Assembly: GCF_041146795.1 (NCBI RefSeq)
Contig: NC_135176.1
Span: 19,603,786 to 19,667,785 of the forward strand
Length of the DNA: 64,000 bases
Direction: 5' to 3'
Origin: Maylandia zebra
Taxonomy: Eukaryota; Chordata; Actinopteri; Cichliformes; Cichlidae
Under the pieces are notes generated by a model, which searched no databases, had not been told where the DNA came from, and saw only the letters and a list, made by a program, of their open reading frames with translations. Position 1 is the first letter of the stretch. Every line of letters begins with the position of its first letter. This document shows, piece by piece, positions 43,515 through 56,500 of this stretch. A program made the translations under genes and the position numbers.

Positions 43515-44480
43515 TATATAGCACCAAATCACAACAGTATTCACTTTAAGGTGTTCTGTATATTAAGGTAAATACTCTACAATTATACAGAGAAAACCCC
43601 AACAATAAGATGAGAAAGCAAAAAAAGTAAGCAAGCACTTGGCAACAGTGTGAAGGAAAAACTCCGTTTTACCAGGATGCTATTGCAACCTGATCTTGAT
43701 TTCATGCAACGATCTTTCATCACTACTCACAGCAGTACCCAAATACTTGAATTTGTTGATGTAGGCTGGGATTCTTTGATTTCTTTCCTTTTTAAAGAAA
43801 AGTCAATCAAACTCCATCTTTAAAACTGCATTATTGTACCTACATTTTAATCAGCCCAGTCCTTCCTGGCCACTTAAAATATATTTATAGAACTATATTT
43901 GTTGCAGTTTCTGCTGCCTTCTTGTCCTGATCACTCTTTAAAAAAGAGATTTTTAGCAGGATAAAAAAAATGATATATATGAAACCTACTTCGCCACAAA
44001 ATGATTGCACCTTCTTCTTTGTAAGGGTAGTGTTGTTTGTGGGTCAAAATGACGCCATATCATTCATGAGAGATAAGTTTCACAGATTATATATTTGGCG
44101 GTTACTTCGGCTGTTGGTTTTAATTTATTTGGGAATCAAAAATCTGCATTGAAAAGTTAACAGCGAGCGTGTGTCTGCTGCAAATAAAGGTTAAAAAAGT
44201 GTGAGAGCATAATATGGAAAGGTTTGTTCTTAATTGGCGTACTTTAATTACAAGCGGCATGAAAGCAAAAAATAAAAACAATAATGCATTGGACTCCAGA
44301 AATTGATAAAAAAAAAAAAATTGTTATTTTTGGTGAATATTGAGGCAAATTAGTTACTCTGGCAATTAGCCATTTCCTGCAAAGCAGCAGTCAAACACAG
44401 GCCTGCTGTTCGGTTAATATCTCCCCTGCGCCATCAACAAATAATCACCTCACTAGCTGCAAATATCGGAGACGTTTTAT
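43515..44480. other. Intergenic DNA upstream of unc119
   Basis: AT-rich DNA with no recognised exon or repeat. It leads into the GC-rich 5' region of unc119 that begins near 44490. Confidence 0.45.
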
Positions 44481-44489
44481 ATCAATCAG

Positions 44490-44952
44490 CTGTTTGTCGC
44501 GCTGATTGCCGCGCGCAAAACTCGGTTGTAGCGCAGACTGTGCGCAGAAGCACCAGCCGGTCTCTGCGCCACTGAGACGCTCTCTCTCCCCTCCTCCTCC
44601 ACCTCGTCAACGGCAACAGCCATCTGCCGCCTCTTTTAATTTCAAACCCAGCAGATTTTCCCACAAACGTCCAGCTTCACTTGACAGAACACAAACTGCG
44701 TTTGACGCTGTGGAGGACAGCTCGCTCTCCGCACGTATTGCGCTGGAGCAGGAAGACAGCCGGGGCACATTTCGCACACGACACTCCGTCTGCAGAGACA
44801 GGCTGTGGGAAAGACGAAGCGGATTTGAATTAAGCACCGGATAACAGGCAGCAACTCTGCATCTTTCGGTGAGGGAGGGAGAGGAGGGAGGCAACTGTTT
44901 TGTAGCTATCTTGGAAGCCCTGGGTTAGGAGAGGGGGGAGGAGGAGCGGAGA
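44490..44952 (+). promoter_or_regulatory. unc119: unc119 promoter region and 5' UTR
   Basis: GC- and CpG-richer DNA immediately before the unc119 ATG, in contrast to its AT-rich surroundings. A purine-rich GGAGGGAGAGGAGGGAGG stretch lies at 44872-44889. I cannot place the start site. An open plus-strand frame here (44506-44844) is out of context and probably 5' UTR. Confidence 0.45.
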
Positions 44953-47900
44953 ATGAGCTATTCTTGCACCAGCAGAGGCAACAGCCAGGACCCATCAAGC
45001 GCTAAGAAGCCCGCCGGTAGTAATCCAGCCAGAGACGCCGGAGGCACCGACAGCGGCACAGACAGCACCAGTAACGGCAGCCCCAAGCAGACGGCGGCGA
45101 TGAAAGTGAAGAAAGGCTGCAACTCGACCGACGTGGGGGTCCCGGTGACCACCGAGGAGCAACTGCTCGCCAGCACTGTGATCACTCCGGAGGATGTTCT
45201 TGGCTTGCAGAAGATCACAGAGAGTAAGTTCAGTGCTGTTGCTGCTGCTGCTTGTGTTGGTAGATGAGTGGGAAAAGGGGGACAAAGGTGCTCTTGTATG
45301 AGTCATGCATCACGTCATTATCGTGTCCCCTTATTTATGTAATCCATACAGGCCCTATTGAATAAGCGTTATTGATAAAGCGTCACTGGAGTTCCACTCT
45401 CCACTGAGCTGCTGGTGTACGTTTTTTGACAATTTGTGCGCAGAGGAGCATTCAGCTCTCTCTGATGGCATCTCAGTCCTGCGACCTGTGGAGGTGCAAG
45501 CCCACCACTGTAATGTGGAGGTTAAGCAGTGGAGGTGGGTGAATGATGTGGTGCATGCAGACAGCGTGCAAGTGAAGATGTTGAACCGGGATCAAAAGAA
45601 AGACTGGACGACCCACTCTGCATTTTAATCTCTGTTAAATTAAGCAGGGCGTCTTAGCTGGAGACGTTTGGGTGACCCAGGGGTCATCATTCAAAGCAGT
45701 CTGTGTGGTTCCTCTGCTTCAGTAAACATGTAAATAAAACAGGAGGCAAAGAAAAAATATCCCATGCCAGTGTACAAGTTGCAAAATGTGAATATGCTAT
45801 AACAAACAAGCTTAAAAAGAAGTATGAAAACTATATAAATACACTTGTTATAATAAGCTATCCCTATTGCTAGCACTGTAATGAGTGTGTGCAGGCAGTA
45901 TTTTGCTGTTTAAGCTGAAGCCAGTTTATAAATGCAGGAAACATCATGATCGACTCTCTGTAGTCACATTCGCCTACTGTCTCTTTAGGTACTTTTAAAC
46001 TCATGTGCTTGTTCCTTTTCATAACCTTCTGATGAGAAATCTGCTTATGACATTAGCCTATTACTTAATGCATCTGTTTTTTTTTAATTATGTCACACCT
46101 CTAAACATCCGAGAAGCAGGCAGGAAGCTCTTATGTTCACAAGAACTCCTACATTTATTATTAGTTAGCTAACAGGTGGCAGCGGGACATTTGACTATTT
46201 GAAGGCCAGTGTAATACCTCACTTACACAACATACTTGCATTACATACTGAGTGTGATAACATGCAAATGCTCTGTGGGATGTTTTCACTGCTATTTTGA
46301 AACTTGCATGGGGATTTTTAGGCTCACCTCTGCATGTTCAGTTCTTCTCTATTTCTCTGAAAGCTTTCATTTCACATGCACCCGTGAGATGCCACAAGCA
46401 ATACAGTGAGCGCTTGTCATTCCACTTCTCTCAAAAATATTCCTACAGCGGAGGAACCTCCACCTGTCTTCATTCCCTGCTTTACTTTTCCTTATTTTCT
46501 TGTTTCGCATGAGATTAACAGAGGACGATAAAGCTGTAATGATGAATGGGTCTTTGCTTGTCCAATCCAATATAATCACAGCTTACTGAGCTTTGGGAAC
46601 ATCCTTTGGCTCATCTTGCTCACAGCCATTGAAAACTCTAGTAGTTTCTCTAATTGTCCATTATGCAGTCTATTATTAGACACACACTAGGGTAATTTCA
46701 GCTTTGTTTTGACTTCATCGAGAACACGTGTGCGCATCTTTGTGTTTTTAATCGGCAAGTCTGTGATCCCATAAGTGAGTGTGTGATGTGTTGCTGCACA
46801 GGGACACGTAGGCGAGCACCATAATGATTCTGACTCCCACGCCGGACCCCGTTATGGTCTAGGAAACTCACTTTCCTATCTCGCAGCGTCATAGCTGGAG
46901 GCAAGAGGAGGCATGTGTGAATCACCACAGCAACGTGGATACACGCTTGAGTCACTACAGCAACGTGAAGCATCTCCCCTTGGTTACAGCCAGTGGAGCG
47001 TGCATCATCTCTGTTCTCCCACACACTTCCTCCTTGCTCTCCTCGCCCCCTCTCCCATGTTAAACAGTGTAGGTGATGGATTGTACGGACAGAATTGGAT
47101 ATGCGTACACTCACGCTTGCTTGGCCTCGTTTTTGGTGGTCAAACCAAGCAGGAGACATCCTGTGCTCTCCTGAGATGTCAGAGCCACTGAGGCCCTTCT
47201 GTTGTTTTGTGACTTGTCACTATTTTTTTCTGCTGCTGCAGATTGTTAGTGGCTGAAATTGAGTCCCTCTCTAAGTGGCAAGCCAGATTTAACAACAGTC
47301 TTGAGTTAAAGAGGTTTTTGTTGTTCTTGTTGTTATTGAGTGGTTTGAACCTGTTTGGAGCTCTGACATCCCACGAGGGGAAACTTCAGTTTGTAGCTTT
47401 TTTTTTTGCAGCGTAAAGATGTCACTAATCGTTTTGCCCTCCATTCATAATCAAAGCAAGCTGCTGAGACTGATTGGGATTTGCATAGACAGAACGGGCT
47501 TTCTACCCAGTTGACTGATTTGATCCTGATTTTGTTCTTAACCGAATCCTAAACTTAATCCGTCGAGTCAGCATGGAGCCTCAGAGCGGTAAGAAAGGCC
47601 CCCCTGCTGACATTGTGATTGTGTTTTGTGTCTCATGGGGAAGCAGCTAACTGCTATTTCTGTTGTTTTGTTTAGCTCTGAAAACAATTGAAAAAACACA
47701 TCATTTTGCAGCAAACATACTGAAAAACTGCCCAGTATTCTCTTTCCCAGCTTCTTATATGAGAGGATTTGCTGCATTTCTTTGTATATCATTGGGAATC
47801 AAAATGCTGTATTTCTTAATTATTATTTTTGCAGTGTAAAAAAAAGGGAGAGAGAATATACATTCCTTAAATTGTCAGTTATTAAGTGATGAAACTTCTT

Positions 47901-50900
47901 ATTGGAACTTAATAAGAAGTTAATAAAATGTTGCAGCCACCAACATACATTTCTGGTCTCTGTATTTCAACACTTTAATGTTAACATTTAGCCTCCTTCT
48001 TAGTTTTTTAGAGGGAGGCTTTTCATGAGAGGGTGACATGCTAAATTACTGTGCAAATGCCAGCAATCAAGATCCAGAAAGTTACTGGGTGTAATGCACA
48101 AACAGACTTATTCAAATTAGAAATAAACTCACTGAAACTGAAGCACATGCATCTTAGATTGGCCACACTTCACACCAGGATATTGTAATGTAAAGATGTT
48201 TCTCTTAAAAGTGCAGCAACAGTTTTAACACACTTTATTTCATCTTGTTGGTACATGTTGGTGATACATGTAGATGTATCACCAATATGTAGTTGTTATG
48301 AATGGGGACAAATTGCTATAAATGTGAACACGTTATTGCTGTAGGTGGGGCAGTTTAACCTAGGTGTCTATGAGGACTGACTTGCTTTTAAGGCCTCAAG
48401 TGGCCATTGGAGAAACTGCAGTTTTTGGCACTTCTGTGACGACACTGCATACAAAAAAACAGTTTATCAAAGTAACCCAGAACCCAAAGTCACAAAGAAA
48501 GGCAGCGAGTTGTTATTACACAGAAGCAGCAACTGCATAATGTTACAGTTTATTAAATCTAGTACACACCCATGCCATGTCTGTGGTTGCCAGGCAACAC
48601 AGATAGTGTCACACATAAAGAAAGTTAAATTAAAATTGTGCTTTTGTAATGTGTTATAGGTGCATTAATGCTACAAGTACAACCACATATTAACAGGCTA
48701 ATGTTATTATGTGGTTGCTAGGCGATACAGTTATGTCAAATACGTCACGCGCATTGAAAGTTTTGTGTATATAAAGAAGTTGTTACTGTTGTGAAATTAA
48801 AAAGACACTGGTGTTGAAGGTGCATAAACTTTGGTTGCTAGACAACCACCATATTTGATATAGATAAGAACCCTCAGATGCCTGAGGTATATCTGCTGTA
48901 TTTTTCCAACATAATTAAGTGTTTGTTGATACAATTATTGAAACTTCACACTAATTGTTTTGGCTGTTACAAAAGTATTAAACTTTGAGTTTTAAGTTTA
49001 TGGACTGCTTCAGTTTGGTGAGTGCAAACAATGTAGTGGAAAAACTTCCTAAATAGCTGCAGAAATGTCTTCACTTATTTTAATTTCTTTTTGGTTATTA
49101 GATGACGTGGATGATACTAAACAACATAAACCAGTCATGCCGACTGGAGTGAGTATTTGCTTTGAGTTTAGCAGTGGCAGTGTGACCGTGCAGAGCATTA
49201 GTTCAGTGCGGATAAGCTTGTTTTAGCTGATTGGCATCAGCTGTTTCACATTTGGGCAGCTCAATAGCACAGGCATTAAAACACTGACACCATTGTTACT
49301 CCGATGATTATACTCCTGTAAACAGCGTCCGTTACCTCAGCTCTCCACACCCAACCTCCTCTATATTTATTGATATTTTACAGAGTGGATTTAATGCTCA
49401 TACACATGTTATTAAAGGGGGTTAGCAAATGCTCAGGTGCTGCTTGGAGTCTTTGTGAACTTCCTCAAAGGCTTTTCTGCCCCCCAGTTTTTTTGATAAC
49501 AACCACAAGAATATATTTTTAATGACTCTACAGGACTAGAATCATAACTCTAGTAAGACAACAGTCTATTGTGCTGCTTCTAACGTTCTGTTTCCAGCTT
49601 CTCAGATGGGATGATTTTGCTGCTTGACTTTATCATATTATGGTAAATTGAGCATTTGATGATTTTGGTCTGATGGACAAACAAAATAAGAAGCTTGTTC
49701 TGATCAAACAGCTAATTAAGAAAGTGATCTGCATAGGAAAGATTGGGTGATTTGGACAGCTTATAGTGCATCATTGTGGTTAATAACTACTCATCTATTT
49801 CCTAATAAATCATAAAAAGAATTTAAACGCCTGTGGCTGGATTTCAAGTCTTTGTGCATGTTGGGGCTTATGTACACATGAGTTCTTTTTAAGGGTGGCA
49901 TAGTGGGGTGGTGGTTAGCAACATATCCTCACAACAAGCAGGTCCTGGGTTTGATTCCAGTGACTGGCTTGGGTGACGTTTGCATGCTCGCTACGTTCTG
50001 CTGGGGCTTCAGCTTCCTACCCCAGTCCAAAGGCGTGCATGTTAGGTTATCTGGGGGTTCTAAATTGACCAATAATGCAAATGGTTATCTGTCTCTCTGT
50101 GTTAGCCTGCAATAGTTTGGCAACCTGCCCAGGGTGTATCCTGAGTCTTGCCCAGTGACAGCTGGGGATAGGCTCAAGCCCAACTATGACCTTGAACTGA
50201 ATGAGTAGAAGAAAATGACATGGATTTAATTTTTTTAACTGTAAGATTAAATAATACAATTTTATGAACTTTGTCTCTGCCAAAATTGAATATGACAGGA
50301 ACTTTTTCACAGAAACCCGAGCGATAGTTCTGGAGCATTGGTCGCTGTCTCATCCTCTGGATGACCTTCAATTCTGCAGCCAGTAACGATCTGACGTTTT
50401 CTGCACTCCAAACTCAGTGAAGTGGAATTGCAGCATGTGAACCACTTCCCCACTTGCTGCAGGTTTTCGTTTGAGTGTCTCTCCAACACAAAATAAAGAC
50501 TGCCAATGTCAAATGACTTGAGTTAGTCAAACTGTAGGATACAGTCCTTCCTAGAGGATGAGTGGATGATGGGTTGAATGTAGTGTTAGGGTTTCTTATA
50601 CAGACAACTTGGAGCCATTGAGCCATTGGTCAGCTCTCTGCTGTGATGTTCATTCATACTCATCGATAGCACTAAAGTGGTTTAATAAGTATAACTTCCT
50701 GACTATCTTAAGAGGACTGACTGCACTGACATTTGACAGAAGCAGTCACAGAAATATGACCGTGTGAACCGACCTGTGACCTGTGAGGTGTGACCGAGGT
50801 ATGATTTGATTAAACGTTTTTATAACCCACAAGCTCTGTTAAACAGTCAGAGCATAAACAACCCACCTTAGTCTTTTGGTTTGTACTATTTTAACAGTGC

Positions 50901-53453
50901 ATCGGTGCAGGTGGGATGCAGTTAAATCTTCCGTACTATAAAGTTAAATGAACTTTTTACAGACTTTTAGCAAAATTAATCTCGTTTACATCTACCGTCC
51001 CTGGGAAGACCAGATTATGTTTAAATATCTTTAATCACACTGTTATCAAGGTTGTAAGATATGAACAACATGGCTCACTTATGTTTACTACAATGTAGTA
51101 CAATGTTTTTGTAAATACTACATATATAAAATGCATTTTATTTAGTATAATAAAATGGGAAATAAGTGCCGAGGTTGTACAATTGAATATGACAGCTATG
51201 ACCACCTTTATTCTTTAACACAGCCTGAACTCTTAGTGGGTTTTTCCTTTTATTTCATTAAGTAGTCTTCAGTAATAGTTCTCCAGGCCTCTTGAAGGAC
51301 ATTCAGAGCTCTTCTTTGCTTCTTCTCTGCTTCAATATTGCTGATATCTGGGCTCTGGGGAGACCAATCCATGACTGATAGTGTTCCACTGTGTGTTTGT
51401 CTATCCAGACATGCTTTTACTGCACCAGCAGTGTGTTTCTAGTCATTGTCGTGCTGAAAAATAAAGCTGTTGCCAGTCACGTGTTTTCCAGATGCCTGGT
51501 GGATGAAAATTTGATGGTATTTTTTCATTGATTTTGACAAGATCCCCAACACCACTGGCTAAACTGCAGTCCCAAACCATGGCGGAGCCTCCAGTGTGTT
51601 TTACAGTCTGGAGACACTCAATGTTGTAGCTCTCTCTTGATATCCACCATACATACTAATGATGATAAATGTGCACATTATGTAAGGAATAAAAATTTCA
51701 CATTTGGATTCATACCTCCATCAGACCTGTTTATACTGATTTTAGGTCCAGTTCTTGTGTAATGGCAAACCTCAGCCTTTTCTCCCTGTTTCCCTCCATT
51801 AAGAATGGCTTCTTGACAGACATCCTTCAGCTGAGACTATTTTCTGATGAGGGTGAACAGTAGAGGATCAGCTGAGGGGCCAGATGTATCTCTCAGGTCC
51901 TGTGTCAATTCTTTACTGGAGGTTTTCTTATTTTTTTAAAGTAAGTAACTTAGAGATACTGCTCATCTGCTCATCACACAGTACTGTAGACATACTTTAC
52001 ACATTTCCAATAACCTCTGTCCCTCAGACTGAGTAATGATGACATGTCACTTTAGCACATCTTCTTCCTCTAGCTTCACATCTTTTATCATCACATTGCA
52101 GGTTCTGGTCATTCAACATCTGCAGTCTCTTTAGCCACTCGTCTCTTCCTGCCTTTCTCTTCACTGTCCTTACAGCACACCTGCTTTGTCACCCCAATCT
52201 CTCTCTCTCACACACACACAGTTTCAGCCCTGCCCCCTCTCTCTAATGATTAGTTGGATTTGCCTTCATACGAGTAACTAAACCGGATTAGTCCATGTGA
52301 GCTGAGTTGGGCTTAAGTGCCTTCCTCATCCCACCTACGTAACCGGCAGATTGCTGCTCACTAGAATACAAAGAGGTTGCTGTCATTTTCTTTGGCATTC
52401 ACATGTATTATTATGTACTCTAAGTGCAGGATGATGCCCGATATTTTTTATGGCAAAAGCTTTTTAAGAAAAAAAATTCTTTTATAAAATGTAAAACTTT
52501 AAAGACAAATAAAATGTAGCTTTTCGAATATTTATATCTAGCATGTCACCCAAAAAAGGAAGAAAGTAAGCAGTTAGTTTTTGACTATTTTGATCTAATA
52601 ATCATTGCTGTGCAGATGCACTGTGCAGACAACGAATGCATCTCTGTTCATGCAGTATTTAAAGTTCAGGCTGGTTCTGGTTCAGAGTCTTACTTTTAGG
52701 TCAGGTCAGCCACAAGTTTAAAGGTTTTTCCTCTTCATGTTTTTTTATGTGGCCTCTGTGGTCTGTCAGTGAAACAAGCAGCAACACATGATGAGAAAGT
52801 CTTCCCCCCCTTCAGCTGTTGCACAATTTCTCAACACTCGTTCTCTGAGAGATGATATGACATTTGTCACATGACCAACAATGACACATTAAACAGGCCT
52901 GTTTGCATGCTCTTTGAGCTTCTTCTTCTTTTTCGTTTTGTTGATCAATCATTGAAATCATTATCTATTGCCTAAGTTTTTTAATTTGTCAGTTTTTTTG
53001 TTGTGACATTTTTTGCTGTCATTTACAGGAAAAGGTATTTCAGTTTAACGGTGCTGTTTAAGTGCTGTTTAATGAGCAAGGGTAAAGAAAAAACATAAAC
53101 TGGAGCGATCCATCAGCATCTAAAGAGGGACACGCTGAACTAGATACCATTATTAGGTTCAGCTGTTGTGTTTATGAGCCTTTTTATGTGCCACTGATAC
53201 TGGAAGGTTCCTTAAATTTGTTCTGTCCCAGTGTTAACTGGGTGAACAGCTAAAACAAGCTCAGAACTGTTTATTTTGGTGTAATTGGGCCACATGGCGC
53301 AGTATGTGTTGAACTGTGAACCTGACCCAGTCCGACTCGGAGCTGCTGATCTCTGCAGGGAATGTTCAGGAGGACAGATATCTGAAATCACCTTAAGTTA
53401 AAATTATTAAATTTGGAGCACTTTTCTGGTTTACTGTAGAAGGCATCTTTTTC

Positions 53454-53502
<49 letters not shown>

Positions 53503-56500
53503 CTTTAAAGGCTTTTATTAAGATATTTACCTCCTCTTTTGAAAGAGTAGCAGCGTCACAGACTCGGTTTATTTATTTTGTTTTTATGAAGATGCTGCTT
53601 TAAATTATTGCATTTTTCCTTTATCCATCATTAAACCTTTCTGGCACAACCGGGCCCACCTGTGAGGATATTTAATGGAAAACTCTCTGGGGGTGTGAGG
53701 TTTCCTCACTCCCTGAGGGCCAACTCTTTCTTGGATCTGTTGCTGCTCTCTGATGCAGTTGTTTCCACCCCCTGCTTGCTTTTTTCTCTCTCTGGTTTTG
53801 GTGTCTTTTCATGTTTACCTGTAGGGCAGGTGGCCTGGTAAATGTTAACCTTACCATGCCTTAACACAGCTTGAATTTTGGAGGGAGGGACATTAGAAGT
53901 ATTTTGGCCAGTAAATTAAGAAAAAGATAAAGATAAACTGTTTACAGTAATTTGATGTAACTCAAATAGTAGATAACATTTTGACACATGCATATTTTTG
54001 ACAAATCATTCCAGTAAATTGTTTCAAATCCAGAGTGCCACTTCAGACTCCTCTGACCAAAGACTGAGTCAGCATTTCCTTTATGTTAGCTAACCCTGCA
54101 AGTGGGTGAAAATCACAGCTCAGCTCTTCCTCTACAGCCTTTTTTCTTTTTCTTGAGTCTGAGGCTTCAGACTGCTCTAAATGCTCTAATTTGTTCTCTT
54201 TAATATTGGAGAGCAAATATCCTTAATATGTGAACATGAAAGCCCCACCCACCTGCTGGTCAAACTTAATATTTGCAAGTATATTTGCAGCAATTTCCTA
54301 ATGTTGTAAACCTGCTCAACATTTGGCAATAAACCCCATTCTGATTCTGATTCTGATTCTGAAGTGGTATCCAATCAGAGCAAAGTTGGCCTGAAGAGAG
54401 AAGAAAATTAGCTTAATGGCTTGGTATGGATTGGGTTGAACTGAAGGGCAGTATATGATCAATGAGCATTGTTCCATACAAAGTTTTTCTACAAGAGTCC
54501 AAGAATAAAAAGATAGATCTGAAAATGAAGTTGATAGATCCCCTTTAAACCCACGATTCCTAAAATGTGGGCTGGTGAACAAATGAAAGGAAATACTTCA
54601 TCATCCAAACAGAGCCTGTTCACTGTGTGTATCTTTTCTAGTATTCATATGTGCAGCGAAGCTGTAAAATAACATGAGGACATACTTTAATATCAGCACG
54701 AGGCATCATTCATGTGCACGAATAAGATGCACCTATAAGAAGTGGGAATAAGGCACTGAACGCTCTGATCAGCAAACTTTTGTTTTGTGAAGGACGTGAA
54801 GTGAGAAGCTACTTGAGGATTTTGTTAAAAGCAGCTGACATTTAAGTTTGAGAAGTGGTTTTCAGATGAGTTTCCTGTTCCCAGCAGCAGAGCGAGCACT
54901 CAATGGTTAAGGTTTTTGTCATCTTCAGCACGTACCATAATTCAGTGTTGACTGCGGTGACCACTTCACTTCACGCTTTGAATTCACTTAAATTTGATCA
55001 GTCGCACAAACGCACATACGCACAAACTCTAAAAGCTTGGGACATGCTCTGTCTGGAGGTGTTCACAGCCCAGAAGAAGAGCTGGCAGTGAAAAACTGAA
55101 GTCTGCTGGCAGCTTCGTTTCTTTCTGGGAGCAAGTTAACCTCAGATGGCTCTGTGTGTGTTGGTGTCTGTGTGTGTTTAAGGCAAAGTGAGATCGTACA
55201 CTTGTGAAAGGACACTGAGCCACAGACAGTCTCACACAACAAATCCATTGTCTTGCTTTCAGCCTCATTGTCCTCATGGGACTTAATTAGGAGGCTCAAA
55301 GGTAACTATTAGCAGTAGGTTAGCAAAAGGACAAGGACAACACCAGCTGTGGCACAACAGACTACATTATACATGTGTGCAGCACACACACAGACACACA
55401 AATGCAGATCTGCTAATAAAAATCCCACACCTTGCAGGCACAAATATTGCATGTTATTAAATAAAATTATGTGGTTGCTGGGAATGTTTATGCTAGTGTG
55501 ACTGTTTCATGTCTGTGTGTTGAGGCGGTTTGGATGGTCAGGTGTTGTGTGGTACTAAATGAAGCCGGGTATGCAGAGTTGATGTGTTTAGAAGAGCCGA
55601 CCTCAGCATTCAGACTGACAGAGTAGCAAAGGCATCACAGTGTCACAGTGAATAACGTCAACTCTGTCAGGCGCGCTCACCGCATGCAGTAAATGCAGTT
55701 GACAACATGCTGCGACTTGGGGGTGAGGCTCTTCTTTGGGGGATGCTTCATACATAAACATGAGGAATAACACACGGGGGTGCATTGTGAATAATCCTCC
55801 ATTTGGGATTAACGTTGAAATAAACAGACTCTCGGGCTCCTGCTCAGTAAAGTTCTCATCCTGACTGCTCCAGGCCAACACGTTAAACCAGGTACATTCA
55901 CCATGAAGTCACACTAATGAACTACTACTAAGCTACTAGTTAATATGTAGGTTATTTTTGGTTGATTATTTCCTACTCGATTCTTTTATGTGGGGCAACT
56001 TGTTAAACGTCAGTTCGAAATCTATTTTCTTTCACTCTTCATTTTTGTGTTTTTTTACACTACAGTTGTGAGCCACCCTCATTCCTTCACAGCTGGATAG
56101 GAAAATGGGAAATAGGTCCAACGATTTATTAAAACGTGCAAAGATACATTGAAAGACATTATATAAGGTAAGATTTTAATGCATTGGCAGCGTGTTTGGT
56201 ATCACCTGTCACTGTCTCTGCTTCTGTTGTCCTCCACTTGTCCAGTTTCCTCATTTTTATGAGGACACACGGCCTCTGAAACATGCCAAGTTTTCATCTG
56301 ATAACTACGTTTTATGTCGTCAAATTGTTATCTTTGGCTACAGAAATGGGAGCAAATAAAGGCATCAATTTGGCTGTGAGCTAAATTGCCCGTTTTGCAG
56401 ACAGAACACTGCTTCATCCTTTGAGTTAGGTGCTTTTTTTATGCTTAAATGATTCATAGGTCGGTGTGAAGTGGCCTATAAAACAACACAAAACGGCATT

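Noticed and set aside
46698-47159. 153-residue minus-strand open frame in unc119 intron 1
   Set aside because: No resemblance to a family, internal simple-sequence bias (HVAVV repeats from a short tandem duplication), no exon signals.
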